49,834 bases of DNA from the NCBI GenBank assembly GCA_934621705.1, contig CAKTUP010000002.1:1-49834 (forward strand), given 5' to 3'. Below are positions 16,156-25,161 of the stretch, piece by piece (position 1 is the first letter of the stretch; each line of letters begins with the position of its first letter). The position numbers and the translations under genes were made by a program. The stretch is from an uncultured Petrimonas sp. GTDB taxonomy: Bacteria > Bacteroidota > Bacteroidia > Bacteroidales > Dysgonomonadaceae. The notes beneath the pieces are model-generated. The model did no database searches. It had not been told where the DNA came from and saw only the letters and a program-made list of their open reading frames with translations.

Positions 16156-18057
16156 ATGAGAAAATGGCGTATTGAAGATTCGGAAGAATTATACAACATA
16201 AACGGATGGGGCAACGGATATTTTTCGATCAACGAAAAAGGAAACGTGCAGGTTACCCCACGAAAAACAGCGGGCGGAGCCGTTGATTTGAACGACCTGA
16301 TGCGTGAATTGTATCTTCGGGATGTTTCGGCCCCCGTGCTGGTCAGGTTTCCGGAAATTCTGGATAACCGGATCGAAAAAATTTCCACCTGTTTTGAGAT
16401 TGCTGCCAAAGAATACAGCTACGAATCTCAAAACCACATTGTTTATCCCATCAAGGTTAATCAGATGCGGCAAGTGGTGGAAGAGATTGTGACGTATGGA
16501 AAACGATACAATATCGGCCTTGAAGCTGGCTCCAAACCTGAACTTCACGCCGTTCTTGCCATTAATACCGACGAAAATTCCATCATTATCTGCAACGGCT
16601 ACAAAGACGAAAGCTACATTGAACTGGCTTTGCTGGCGAAAAAGATGGGAAAAGAAGTTTTTATCGTGATTGAAAAACTCAACGAACTGGAACAAACCAT
16701 CGAAGTCGCGAAGCGGTTGAAAGTAAAGCCCAATATCGGAATTCGTATAAAACTGGCAAGTTCGGGAAGCGGGAAATGGGAAGAATCGGGCGGCGATGGC
16801 AGTAAATTTGGGCTGAATTCCAGCGAATTGCTCGAAGCACTGGAGTTGCTGAAAAAGCACAAAATGACCGAATGTTTCCGGCTGATCCACTTTCATATCG
16901 GCAGTCAGATAACCAAAATACGCCGCATAAAAACCGCTTTACGTGAAGCGTCGCAGTTTTACGTGCAGCTCTACATGCTGGGATTCAAGATTGAATTTGT
17001 GGATATCGGTGGCGGGCTTGGCGTGGATTACGACGGCACACGCTCGTCGTACAGCGAGAACAGCATCAACTATTCCATTCAGGAATACGTGAACGACTCG
17101 GTTTTCTCGTTTGTGGATGCGGCCAACAAAAACGAAATTCCCCACCCCAAAATCATTACCGAATCGGGGCGTGCGCTAACCGCGCATCATTCGGTGCTAA
17201 TCTTCGAAGTGCTGGAAACCGCCACGTTGCCCGAATGGAACGAAGATGTGGATATTCAGGAAACCGATCACGAATTGGTAAAAGAGTTATACAATATTTG
17301 GGACAATTTGTCGCAACCGCGCATGCTTGAAGCGTGGCACGACGCGCAGCAAATTCGCGAAGAATCGCTCGATTTGTTCAGCTTGGGAATGCTCGATTTG
17401 AAAACGCGCGCGCAGGTGGAACAACTTTATTTTTCGATTATGCGCGAAATAAATATCACGATCAATCGTGCAAAGCACGCTCCGGAGGAGTTGCGACAAC
17501 TCTCTTCTTTGCTGCCCGACAAGTATTTTTGTAACTTTTCGTTGTTTCAATCGTTGCCGGACTCGTGGGCGATTGATCAGGTTTTCCCAATTATTCCCAT
17601 CCACCGATTGGATGAAAAACCGGAGAGAACGGCCACACTTCAAGACATTACGTGCGATTCGGACGGGAAAATTGCCAGTTATACGGCACAAGGCGGATTT
17701 CATCAATCGTTTCTACCGGTGCACTCGCTCAAGAAAAACGATTCGTATTATATCGGTGTTTTTTTGGTGGGCGCTTATCAGGAAATCTTGGGCGATTTAC
17801 ACAACTTGTTTGGCGATACAAACGTGGTACACGTTGTAACCGACGAAAATACCGGTTATAAAATTGAACAGGTAATTGATGGCGAAACCGTTGCCGAAGT
17901 GTTGGAATACGCGCAGTATAACGCTAAAAAACTGGTTCGTACGGTGGAAACGTGGGTAATGAGTTCGGTAAAGAAAGGAAAGATTTCGGTGGAAGAAGGG
18001 AAAGAGTTTCTGTCGAATTATCGTTCGGGATTGTATGGGTATACGTATTTGGAGTGA
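16156..18057 (+). CDS. speA: Biosynthetic arginine decarboxylase
   Basis: PLP-dependent conversion of arginine to agmatine, the first step of polyamine synthesis from arginine. 633 residues, the usual length of the SpeA type. The PLP-binding lysine is K100 in VYPIKVNQ. The phosphate loop GGGLGVDYDG is around residues 284-293 and the HFHIGSQ block at about 245. The C-terminal helical part ending in YGYTYLE is complete. A -7-like TATTTTTG at 16112-16119 precedes the ATG by 36 nt. NspC, another polyamine enzyme, lies 1.7 kb away on the other strand. Confidence 0.97.
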   Translation: MRKWRIEDSEELYNINGWGNGYFSINEKGNVQVTPRKTAGGAVDLNDLMRELYLRDVSAPVLVRFPEILDNRIEKISTCFEIAAKEYSYESQNHIVYPIKVNQMRQVVEEIVTYGKRYNIGLEAGSKPELHAVLAINTDENSIIICNGYKDESYIELALLAKKMGKEVFIVIEKLNELEQTIEVAKRLKVKPNIGIRIKLASSGSGKWEESGGDGSKFGLNSSELLEALELLKKHKMTECFRLIHFHIGSQITKIRRIKTALREASQFYVQLYMLGFKIEFVDIGGGLGVDYDGTRSSYSENSINYSIQEYVNDSVFSFVDAANKNEIPHPKIITESGRALTAHHSVLIFEVLETATLPEWNEDVDIQETDHELVKELYNIWDNLSQPRMLEAWHDAQQIREESLDLFSLGMLDLKTRAQVEQLYFSIMREINITINRAKHAPEELRQLSSLLPDKYFCNFSLFQSLPDSWAIDQVFPIIPIHRLDEKPERTATLQDITCDSDGKIASYTAQGGFHQSFLPVHSLKKNDSYYIGVFLVGAYQEILGDLHNLFGDTNVVHVVTDENTGYKIEQVIDGETVAEVLEYAQYNAKKLVRTVETWVMSSVKKGKISVEEGKEFLSNYRSGLYGYTYLE

Positions 18058-18076
18058 GATTTTACTTGAGATATAT

Positions 18077-18112
18077 CAACAAAAAAAGCCGCGAATTGCG
18101 GCTTTTTTGTTG
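18077..18112. terminator. Bidirectional terminator between speA and the lipoprotein gene
   Basis: Arms with AAAAAAGCCGC and GCGGCTTTTTT and a GAATT loop; T-runs on both strands. It serves speA and the convergent gene. Confidence 0.9.
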
Positions 18113-18126
18113 AGACTATCATCATG

Positions 18127-18642
18127 TTATTTCAAATGAAAAATAACATTCATTTTAATTTTAACAGGTACAGTTCTGCTAATATCTTTTACCGATTGAG
18201 TTGTGGAAAAAGTAACCGATGCACTTTTGTTTGACACAATCCTATTTGCTACTTGTTGTAAGAAATTAATATCGGTTGTCGTTGTAGTTGTCTTATCTTG
18301 AGTCAAATTGCCTAAATCAAGAGTTGACTTTGTTCCATCCAACGCTAACTTTGCTCCCTTTAATTCATGACCACCGGCAGTTATACCGGTTATGGTTAGT
18401 GAAGCACCCGCCGGAACAAGGTCGGCTTTATATACATTTTTAGCATAACTTGCAATTCCTGAAAAGTCACCAATATTCATGGTAACAGCGTTTGAAGTAG
18501 GTTGTCCACCGCCAACCATGAAAGTTATTTCATAAGTTTTATCAGCGGTAACCGTAGTTGGCATATTTGGGTCATCTTTGCCACACGATGCAACAGCGAT
18601 AACCATTAACAATACCATCAATAATGAGAGAATTTTTTTCAT
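18127..18642 (-). CDS. Lipoprotein of unknown function
   Basis: 171 residues. The signal peptide ends at the lipobox VASC (Cys at about residue 20), so it is lipid-anchored after export. The mature part is Thr- and Gly-rich with alternating hydrophobic residues, suggesting a beta-sandwich, with a TTTTT stretch before a short helix (FLQQVANRIVSN). No family is recognised. It converges with speA and shares its terminator; the next minus-strand gene (nadD) is about 95 bp upstream. Confidence 0.75.
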   Translation of the reverse strand: MKKILSLLMVLLMVIAVASCGKDDPNMPTTVTADKTYEITFMVGGGQPTSNAVTMNIGDFSGIASYAKNVYKADLVPAGASLTITGITAGGHELKGAKLALDGTKSTLDLGNLTQDKTTTTTTDINFLQQVANRIVSNKSASVTFSTTQSVKDISRTVPVKIKMNVIFHLK

Positions 18643-18736
18643 AATTGTTTTGTTTTTAATGATGAATAATCTTTACAAAAATAGTCAATAAGAAACAAGG
18701 TGCGGAAACTTTTCTCTTAAAAAAACTAAACGGGGA

Positions 18737-19321
18737 TTATTTATACAATTTGTTTTCCACAATATAATCGTAAACCCGATTGGGCAGGAAGGCACGGATA
18801 TCCTTACCTGCACGAATACTTTCGCGGATGAAAGTAGAGGATATTTCCACGATGGGCGCATCCACTAACCGGGCATTTTCCGAATATTTACCGTCTATTT
18901 GAATTTCTTCTCCCAATCGGGGATAGATAAGAATGTTGAATTCTTTTATCAGGCGTTCGTTATCTTTCCATCGCGAAAACCTGTTCCAGTTATCTCCGCC
19001 GATGATAAGCGTAAACTCCGAACCGGGATTTTCGGCTCTCAACTTTGTCAACGTATCTATAGTATAAGAAGGTTTCGGCATTCCGAATTCGATATCCGAA
19101 ACCATCAGATTATCAAAATCCTGCAACGCTAATTTTGTCATCTTCAACCGGATGTCGTCATTCAGTAAACTGCTGCTCTCTTTCAGCGGATTATGCGGCG
19201 TAACCACAAACCAAACTTTATCGAGATACGTAAACTCCCGCATATAATTCGCTAAAATCAAATGCCCGATATGAACCGGATTGAACGAACCCGAAAATAT
19301 ACCGATCTGTTTCTTTTTCAT
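18737..19321 (-). CDS. nadD: Nicotinate-nucleotide adenylyltransferase
   Basis: Adenylates nicotinate mononucleotide in NAD synthesis, in the cytoplasm. 194 residues from the ATG at 19321. The nucleotidyltransferase signature GSFNPVHIGHL is near residues 9-19 and the second motif ISSTFIRESIRAG near 160-172. A further in-frame start lies 6 codons upstream (19339) but adds nothing conserved. In relatives it often follows a guanylate kinase gene; here no gmk is present and the upstream neighbour is a small membrane protein. Confidence 0.95.
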   Translation of the reverse strand: MKKKQIGIFSGSFNPVHIGHLILANYMREFTYLDKVWFVVTPHNPLKESSSLLNDDIRLKMTKLALQDFDNLMVSDIEFGMPKPSYTIDTLTKLRAENPGSEFTLIIGGDNWNRFSRWKDNERLIKEFNILIYPRLGEEIQIDGKYSENARLVDAPIVEISSTFIRESIRAGKDIRAFLPNRVYDYIVENKLYK

Positions 19322-19402
19322 CCACTTAATTTTCAGCAAATTTACAAAAAAAATCGATGCTCATTGCTGATACATCGATTTTATAAATGTTTCACTTGTG
19401 AG

Positions 19403-19648
19403 CTACGCTCGCTTAAACAGCGAGATTACCCACAAGAGCAAAATTGCTCCAACTAATGCAGTGATGAGGCTTCCGATAAGTCCGTCTCCGGTGCCTATTC
19501 CAAGCAGTCCGAAAACCCATCCGCCGATAATAGCGCCGATAATGCCTACAATAATGTTAACCAGCAGTCCGAAACCGCCGCCACGCATAATATTTCCTGC
19601 AAGCCATCCGGCTACTGCTCCGATAATGATAAACCACAACCAACCCAT
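19403..19648 (-). CDS. GlsB/YeaQ/YmgE-family small membrane protein (second copy)
   Basis: 81-residue paralogue of the protein at 2654-2908. It has the same three-helix pattern with Gly-rich turns (GAVAGWLAGNIMRGGG, GIIGAIIGGWVFG) and a basic C-terminus (SLFKRA). Function is unknown, often linked to stress. It lies upstream of nadD on the same strand with an 80-bp gap, and downstream of nspC. Confidence 0.85.
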   Translation of the reverse strand: MGWLWFIIIGAVAGWLAGNIMRGGGFGLLVNIIVGIIGAIIGGWVFGLLGIGTGDGLIGSLITALVGAILLLWVISLFKRA

Positions 19649-19763
19649 AATAAATAATTTTTTAGTTAATAATTTTGTTTAATAAGACTCTCTTATCAAT
19701 AAATAAACAGAAAAACGAATGCTTTTGTTTTAAGTCTTAAAATTTTAATTATTTTTCACACGT

Positions 19764-20936
19764 TTAACTCATGCGGTTTTTGTAGTCTTCGTAGCCGAAT
19801 TGGCGATACAGTTTAAATTTATTTTCGAGTGTCCAAAGGCCGATGGATGGATGCGAAACACCGTTAAACATGGTGGTTTTCACGATGGTATAGTGGATCA
19901 TATCTTCAAAAACGATTTTATCACCCACATTCAGCGGCTCGTCAAACGACCATTCGCCCATAAAATCGCCACTCAGGCAACTGTTTCCGCCCATTCGGTA
20001 GGTAGGTTTTCCGGCAACAGGTTCGTGGTGCGCTCCGCGAATGCGCGGTTTATAGGGCATTTCCAGGCAATCGGGCATGTGGCATGAAAACGAAACGTTG
20101 AGCATAGCTGTGAGCATGCCTTCGTTTTCCACAATATCGGCCACATCAGCCACCAGCACGCCGGTTTGCCACGCAAACGCGCTACCTGGCTCCATAATAA
20201 TTTCCAGGTTGGGATATTTTTTCTTAAAGCCGATGAGCAGGCCGATTAAATGCTCCACGTCGTAATCTTCGTGCGTCATCAGGTGCCCGCCACCCAAATT
20301 CAGCCACTCGATTTTCGATAGAAAATGACCGAATTTCTGTTCAACGGCTTCCAGTGTCTTTTCCAAGTCGTATGAATTGTTCTCGCACAGGTTGTGCAAA
20401 TGCAACCCCGAAATGCCTTTGGGCAAGCTGTCGCCCATATTTTTTGCCGTTACACCCAGTCGCGAGCCAGGCATGCTGGGGTTGTACAAATCGGTTTCCA
20501 CCACCGAAAACTCGGGATTGATGCGAATTCCGCACTTGATATCCTTGCCGGAGGCAACCACTTGCGGATAAAACCGGTGAAATTGTGTAAGCGAGTTAAA
20601 AGTGATGTGGCTGCTGTATTGTAAAAATGCGGGAAAATCGTAATCGGTGTACGACGGTGCGTAGGTGTGCGCCGGACTGCCCATTTCTTCGAAAGCCAGT
20701 TGCGCTTCCGCCAATGAACTTGCCGTGGAATACGGAATGTACTCGTGCACAATGGGAAACGCTTTCCACATGGCAAACGCTTTGAAAGCGAGAATAATGT
20801 TTACTTCCGCCCTGTCTTTTACCGATTTTATCAGTTGCAGGTTTTGGCGAAGCAACCGCTCCTCCATTACGTAGCAGGGCGAGGGGATTTTGGAGAGATT
20901 TATCATTGGATTTGCTGTTTTTATATTATTTTCCAT
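19764..20936 (-). CDS. nspC: Carboxynorspermidine/carboxyspermidine decarboxylase
   Basis: Last step of the alternative (carboxyspermidine dehydrogenase/decarboxylase) spermidine route, PLP-dependent. 390 residues from the first ATG; a start about 11 codons later (MINLSKIPSP) is equally plausible. The PLP lysine is K52 in AFKAF. The alanine-racemase-like fold shows LNLGGGHLMTHEDYD (Gly-rich loop), EPGSAFAW, and the substrate-site GGNSCLSGDFMGEW with catalytic Cys. The dehydrogenase partner is not in this window, but arginine decarboxylase is nearby, which fits a polyamine neighbourhood. Confidence 0.93.
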   Translation of the reverse strand: MENNIKTANPMINLSKIPSPCYVMEERLLRQNLQLIKSVKDRAEVNIILAFKAFAMWKAFPIVHEYIPYSTASSLAEAQLAFEEMGSPAHTYAPSYTDYDFPAFLQYSSHITFNSLTQFHRFYPQVVASGKDIKCGIRINPEFSVVETDLYNPSMPGSRLGVTAKNMGDSLPKGISGLHLHNLCENNSYDLEKTLEAVEQKFGHFLSKIEWLNLGGGHLMTHEDYDVEHLIGLLIGFKKKYPNLEIIMEPGSAFAWQTGVLVADVADIVENEGMLTAMLNVSFSCHMPDCLEMPYKPRIRGAHHEPVAGKPTYRMGGNSCLSGDFMGEWSFDEPLNVGDKIVFEDMIHYTIVKTTMFNGVSHPSIGLWTLENKFKLYRQFGYEDYKNRMS

Positions 20937-20941
20937 TCCAT

Positions 20942-21217
20942 TCAGGATTTAAATAATTCGGAATGGCTGCCAAGTCTTGCCAGTTTGATTACATTTTCGC
21001 TTTCATCAATCCAAATAAGAAGAAAATCACCTTCAATATGACATTCCATATATCCCTTGTATTGTCCCACCAGCATATGTGGCTTGTATTCGGGAGGTAC
21101 TGTTCCTGTATTCCGAAGTAAAGTCAAAACGATTTTCAGCTTCTCTCTTTTCTTCGGATTGTTTTGTATGCGCTTCAAATCTTTTTTGAACTGACTCGAT
21201 TGCCTGAATGTTTTCAT
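20942..21217 (-). CDS. YafQ/RelE-family ribonuclease toxin
   Basis: 91-residue toxin of a type II pair, ribosome-dependent or free mRNA cleavage inferred from the family. The order of elements is typical: an N-terminal helix (SSQFKKDLKRIQ), the VPPEYKPHMLVGQYKGYMECHI block, then DFLLIWI and the terminal LARLGSHSELF, with the conserved His near the end. Its start overlaps the antitoxin stop by 4 nt (ATGA), so the two are translationally coupled. It ends 5 bp before nspC starts and could be read into nspC. Confidence 0.88.
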   Translation of the reverse strand: MKTFRQSSQFKKDLKRIQNNPKKREKLKIVLTLLRNTGTVPPEYKPHMLVGQYKGYMECHIEGDFLLIWIDESENVIKLARLGSHSELFKS

Positions 21218-21462
21218 AGCGAGTTCACAAATTCGTCGAAATTGTCCATATCCAAAGTTTCCAATTCCTCTCCACTCTCCACTTCCCGCATTGCAGCTAG
21301 GGTTTCTTCATTGGGTTCACGGTACACAGCATCCAAAAGAAGTGTTTCCACGTAATTATTCACACTCCTGTTTTCTTTTTTTGCGTCTTTTTTTATTTTG
21401 TCCATAAGGTCTTTTCGAAGCCTAAAAGCGGTTCTTTCTCTCACTGGCGTTTCCATTTTCAT
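21214..21462 (-). CDS. DinJ/RelB-family antitoxin
   Basis: 82 residues from the ATG at 21462 (another ATG is two codons later). The ribbon-helix-helix N-terminus is seen as RTAFRLRKDLMDKIKKDAKKENRSVNNYVETLL, split here only for description; the C-terminal acidic part (ESGEELETLDMDNFDEF) is the toxin-binding tail. It precedes the toxin, as usual for dinJ-yafQ. The strong terminator at 21525-21557 isolates it from clpB upstream. Confidence 0.85.
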   Translation of the reverse strand: MKMETPVRERTAFRLRKDLMDKIKKDAKKENRSVNNYVETLLLDAVYREPNEETLAAMREVESGEELETLDMDNFDEFVNSL

Positions 21463-21524
21463 ATTTTTTATATTGTTGTACAATGTGTGACAAAAGTATG
21501 ACAAAAAAATGATACAGCAAAATT

Positions 21525-21557
21525 AATAAACAAGCGGCCAAAAGCCGCTTGTTTATT
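21525..21557 (-). terminator. Terminator of clpB
   Basis: Perfect 14-bp arms ending in AAGCGGC/GCCGCTT around a 5-nt loop, 3 bp after the clpB stop on the minus strand; T-rich on both sides. Confidence 0.85.
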
Positions 21558-21559
21558 GT

Positions 21560-24148
21560 TCAATTCCTAAAATACACGTGATCGTCAATGGAATCAATCA
21601 CAATGGGTTTCGATTTATCCACTCTGGCGGACAGAATGTCTTTCGACAACTGATTGAGCACTTTGCGCTGGATTACCCGCTTTACGGGACGTGCACCAAA
21701 TTCGGGATCGTATCCGGCTTCGGCTATACTTTGCACTGCTTCGTCGGTGTATTCCAGTACGATACCGTTTTCGGCCAGCATTTTCCGCACGCCGTTTAAC
21801 TGAATGCGGACGATTTGTGCAATTTCATCCTGTTTCAACGGAGCAAACATAATGATATCGTCGATACGGTTCAGAAATTCGGGACGAATGGTTTGTTTCA
21901 ACAAATTCAGAACCAAACTCTTGGTGTTTTCGACAATCTCATCGCGATTTTTATCGGTGATCTTTTCGAAATTCTCACGAATAAGGTTCGAGCCCATATT
22001 CGATGTCATAATGATAATCGTATTTTTGAAGTTCACCACCCTGCCTTTGTTATCGGTCAAACGTCCGTCATCCAGCACCTGCAACAGAATATTGAACACA
22101 TCGGGATGCGCTTTTTCAATTTCGTCGAACAGCACCACGGAATACGGTTTACGGCGAATGGCTTCGGTCAGTTGTCCGCCTTCATCGTACCCCACGTATC
22201 CGGGAGGTGCGCCGATGAGACGCGTGGCGCTGAATTTCTCCTGATACTCGCTCATATCGATGCGCGTCATCATATTTTCGTCGTCGAACAGATAATCTGC
22301 CAGCGCTTTTGCCAATTCGGTTTTTCCCACGCCGGTGGTTCCGAGGAAAATAAACGAACCCACGGGACGTTTCGGATCGCTCAATCCGGCACGATTCCGC
22401 CGTACGGCATCGGCCACGGCTGTGATGGCTTCTTCCTGCCCCACCACACGTTTGTGAAGTTCTTCTTCCAGATGAAGTAGTTTCTCGCGCTCACTTTGCA
22501 GCATTTTTCTCACGGGAATGCCGGTCCAGCGCGAAACCACGTCGGCAATATCTTCGGCGTCCACTTCTTCCTTGATCATCGCTTTTCCGCCCTGCGTTTC
22601 GTGCAGCTGATGCTTCAACTGTTCAATTTCGGCCTCTTTCTCCTTTATTTTTCCGTAACGCAACTCCGCCACTTTGCCGTAATCGCCTTCGCGTTCCGCC
22701 TTTTCGGCCTGAAATTTGGCATCTTCAATATCGATTTTGTTTTGCTGAATTTGGTTGATCAACTCCTTTTCCGATTGCCAGCGCGCTTTCATCACGGTTT
22801 CATCTTCGCGCAAGTCTTCAATTTGTTTGCTCAGAATTTCTTCTTTTGGCTTATCGTTTTCGCGACGGATGGCTTCGCGCTCGATTTCCAACTGCTTGAT
22901 GCGGCGCATAATTTCGTCCAGTTCTTCGGGAACGGAGTTCACTTCCATACGCAGTTTGGCAGCTGCTTCGTCCATCAGATCGATGGCTTTGTCGGGCAGA
23001 AAACGGTCGGTAATGTATCGGCTCGAAAGCTGAACGGCGGCGATGATTGCTTCGTCTTTGATGCGCACTTTGTGGTGGTTTTCGTACTTCTCTTTCAATC
23101 CGCGAAGGATGGAAATGGAATCCGATTCAGTAGGCTCGTTCACCATAACCGTTTGAAAACGACGTTCCAACGCCTTGTCTTTTTCGAAATATTTTTGATA
23201 TTCGTCCAGCGTGGTGGCGCCGATAGCCCGAAGTTCTCCGCGCGCCAGCGCAGGTTTCAGAATATTGGCGGCATCCATCGCGCCTTCGCTTTTTCCGGCG
23301 CCCACGAGGGTGTGGATTTCGTCGATAAAGAGAATGATTTCGCCTTCGGCTTTTACCACTTCGTTTACCACCGATTTCAACCGCTCTTCGAACTCGCCTT
23401 TGTACTTGGCGCCGGCAATGAGCGCGCCCATATCGAGCGAGTAAATCTCTTTGCTCTTGAGGTTTTCGGGCACGTCGCCACGAACAATTCGGTGTGCGAT
23501 CCCTTCGGCGATAGCCGTTTTTCCGGTTCCGGGTTCGCCGATGAGGATGGGATTGTTTTTGGTGCGTCGGCTCAGGATTTGAAGCACACGGCGGATTTCT
23601 TCGTCGCGCCCGATAACGGGGTCGAGCTTGCCGTTGCGAGCTCTTTCGTTCAGATTCACAGCGTATTTGCTGAGCGCCTGATACGTATCTTCTGCCGATT
23701 GGCTGGTTACTTTTTCGCCCTTGCGCAGTTCGTTAATGGCCGATTGAAGCGTGTTTTGCGAAATTCCGGCGTTTTTCATCAACTGCGAAGCAGCGTTTTT
23801 CTCGCTGATAATCGCCAACAGCAAGTGTTCAAGCGACACAAACTGGTCGCCCATTTTGGACGCGAAATCGGAAGCTTTGGTGAAAACGGCATTCGTTTCG
23901 CGGCTCAGCATCGGCTCGCCGCCCGAAACACGCGGATAGGATTCAATCTCCTTATCCACAACCGTTTCAAGGTTTCGAACGTTTACTCCCAACTTCTGAA
24001 ACAGAAAATTGGTAACGTTTTCTCCCACCAACATCACGCCTTTGAGCACGTGAGCGGGTTCAATCATTTGCTGATTGCCGGCCTGCGCCAAATCGATGGC
24101 TTTTTGCACGGTTTCCTGTGCTTTTATTGTAAAATTATTGAAATTCAT
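21560..24148 (-). CDS. clpB: ATP-dependent disaggregase ClpB
   Basis: Hsp100 chaperone that unfolds aggregated proteins with DnaK. 862 residues, the family length. It has the N-terminal Clp repeats (about 1-150), the first AAA+ domain with Walker A GEPGTGKT (about 205-212), a long coiled-coil middle domain (about 400-530), the second AAA+ domain with GTTGVGKT (about 605-612), and the C-terminal D2 small domain. No substrate-altering ClpC/ClpA features (no IGL loop for ClpP). The gene stands alone between two terminators or divergent neighbours. Confidence 0.97.
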   Translation of the reverse strand: MNFNNFTIKAQETVQKAIDLAQAGNQQMIEPAHVLKGVMLVGENVTNFLFQKLGVNVRNLETVVDKEIESYPRVSGGEPMLSRETNAVFTKASDFASKMGDQFVSLEHLLLAIISEKNAASQLMKNAGISQNTLQSAINELRKGEKVTSQSAEDTYQALSKYAVNLNERARNGKLDPVIGRDEEIRRVLQILSRRTKNNPILIGEPGTGKTAIAEGIAHRIVRGDVPENLKSKEIYSLDMGALIAGAKYKGEFEERLKSVVNEVVKAEGEIILFIDEIHTLVGAGKSEGAMDAANILKPALARGELRAIGATTLDEYQKYFEKDKALERRFQTVMVNEPTESDSISILRGLKEKYENHHKVRIKDEAIIAAVQLSSRYITDRFLPDKAIDLMDEAAAKLRMEVNSVPEELDEIMRRIKQLEIEREAIRRENDKPKEEILSKQIEDLREDETVMKARWQSEKELINQIQQNKIDIEDAKFQAEKAEREGDYGKVAELRYGKIKEKEAEIEQLKHQLHETQGGKAMIKEEVDAEDIADVVSRWTGIPVRKMLQSEREKLLHLEEELHKRVVGQEEAITAVADAVRRNRAGLSDPKRPVGSFIFLGTTGVGKTELAKALADYLFDDENMMTRIDMSEYQEKFSATRLIGAPPGYVGYDEGGQLTEAIRRKPYSVVLFDEIEKAHPDVFNILLQVLDDGRLTDNKGRVVNFKNTIIIMTSNMGSNLIRENFEKITDKNRDEIVENTKSLVLNLLKQTIRPEFLNRIDDIIMFAPLKQDEIAQIVRIQLNGVRKMLAENGIVLEYTDEAVQSIAEAGYDPEFGARPVKRVIQRKVLNQLSKDILSARVDKSKPIVIDSIDDHVYFRN

Positions 24149-24177
24149 ATATTGTTTTTTTGCTTTTTAGACTGTAA

Positions 24178-24286
24178 AACCAAGAACCAAGACAGACGAC
24201 AAGAGACTAACAGATGATTAGACTTTTTCGTTGAATCACTCAAGGCCAAATGTCTTGATTCTTGCATCCTGATTCCTGATTCTAAA
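24178..24286. repeat. Two 7-nt repeat arrays upstream of clpB
   Basis: 24178-24112-type units AACCAAG-AACCAAG-ACAGACG-ACAAGAG-ACTAACA run from 24178 to 24212, and GTCTTGA-TTCTTGC-ATCCTGA-TTCCTGA-TTCTAAA run from 24252 to 24286. The second array is roughly the complementary word set of the first. Non-coding. Confidence 0.7.
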
Positions 24287-24378
24287 AGCACAAAATTCTT
24301 GCCAAAGAGAAATTTATGACGATTTGGCAGGGAAATTGTTTTTTATTTGTAGTTTTGTATCATGGCGAAAAAAAATTA

Positions 24379-24674
24379 GTGTATGAAATAAACGCGGAAA
24401 TAAATAAGCATTTCCAAACGCATCCGTTATTTTATACGGCTCGGAAGCGCGTGGTGATGCTACGGATAGTTACGACATTGATATTTTGATTTTGCTGAAT
24501 AAAGATAAAGTCCTTTTTACCGATAAAACACTTTCGCATAATTTATTGTATGATATTGAATTAAAAGAACAAATAATCATTAACCCTTTGATTTATACGA
24601 ACAAGGAATGGCAAAACCGCCCTTTTAAAACACCTTTTTACCTAAATGTTCAACATGAAGGAATTTTCTGCTGA
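24379..24674 (+). pseudogene. Frameshifted minimal nucleotidyltransferase (MNT family)
   Basis: In one frame from a GTG at 24379 the sequence reads VYEINAEINKHF; one base later, in the next frame, it continues as NASVILYGSEARGDATDSYDIDILILL and on to EGIFC. The GSxARG...DxD nucleotidyltransferase signature and the INPxxYTxxEWxxxxxTPFYxNVxxEGI end are those of the about 105-residue Bacteroidetes family. The two frames join at the AAA run near 24416-24418, where a single extra A would restore the gene. No HEPN partner gene follows. A sequencing error in a homopolymer is a real alternative to true decay. Confidence 0.65.
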
Positions 24675-24763
24675 ATCAATAGCTTGACAATAAGACTGTT
24701 AAAAACTTATTTAAGGAATAGAAAAATAATTAATGAGATAAATACTTTTCTAAATCGAAAAAT

Positions 24764-25096
24764 ATGACATGCTTTTATTTAATCTATGGGCTTTTTTTCA
24801 TCGGAATAGGATTTGCAGTAAAAGCTGTACCTGATTTGATAGCGGGCTACAATACGATGACCAAAGAACAAAAGGAACAGGTGGACATAAAAGGATTATC
24901 CACCCATTTACGAAATTCGCTGGTCGGAATGGGATTATTAATCATCATCTGTTATTATACTTTTACTTGGCTCGGGTTGCATGAAGCTACAGAAATATTG
25001 ATTCCGTCAGTAGTTTTTGGAGGTTTTATTTATATTTTCGTGAAAGGTCGCAAATATAATTTGAAGAAGAGAAGCCCGAAAGTAAAAGATAAGTGA
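24764..25096 (+). CDS. DUF3784-family membrane protein
   Basis: 110 residues, three hydrophobic segments (about 3-22, 48-68, 76-95) and a basic C-terminal tail. The segment LIAGYNTMTKEQKEQ after the first helix is the family hallmark. Function unknown. It follows the broken nucleotidyltransferase with a 90-bp gap and ends at a hairpin. Confidence 0.85.
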   Translation: MTCFYLIYGLFFIGIGFAVKAVPDLIAGYNTMTKEQKEQVDIKGLSTHLRNSLVGMGLLIIICYYTFTWLGLHEATEILIPSVVFGGFIYIFVKGRKYNLKKRSPKVKDK

Positions 25097-25129
25097 AAGC
25101 GTCAGACTATTCATCGGTCAGACGCTTTC
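25095..25129. terminator. Terminator-like hairpin between convergent genes
   Basis: Nine-base arms GAAAGCGTC and GACGCTTTC with internal AGAC/GTCA pairing in a 17-nt loop. It starts just inside the end of the DUF3784 gene and lies between it and the convergent vWA gene. T-runs are weak. Confidence 0.6.
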
Positions 25130-25161
25130 TCTGAGTCGCCAAGTCACCTCATCGCCTTGTC

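Noticed and set aside
22496..24217. Long open frame on the plus strand (573 codons) opposite clpB
   Set aside because: Antisense to a perfectly conserved ClpB; its protein is a Phe/His-rich mirror of the clpB codons without domains.
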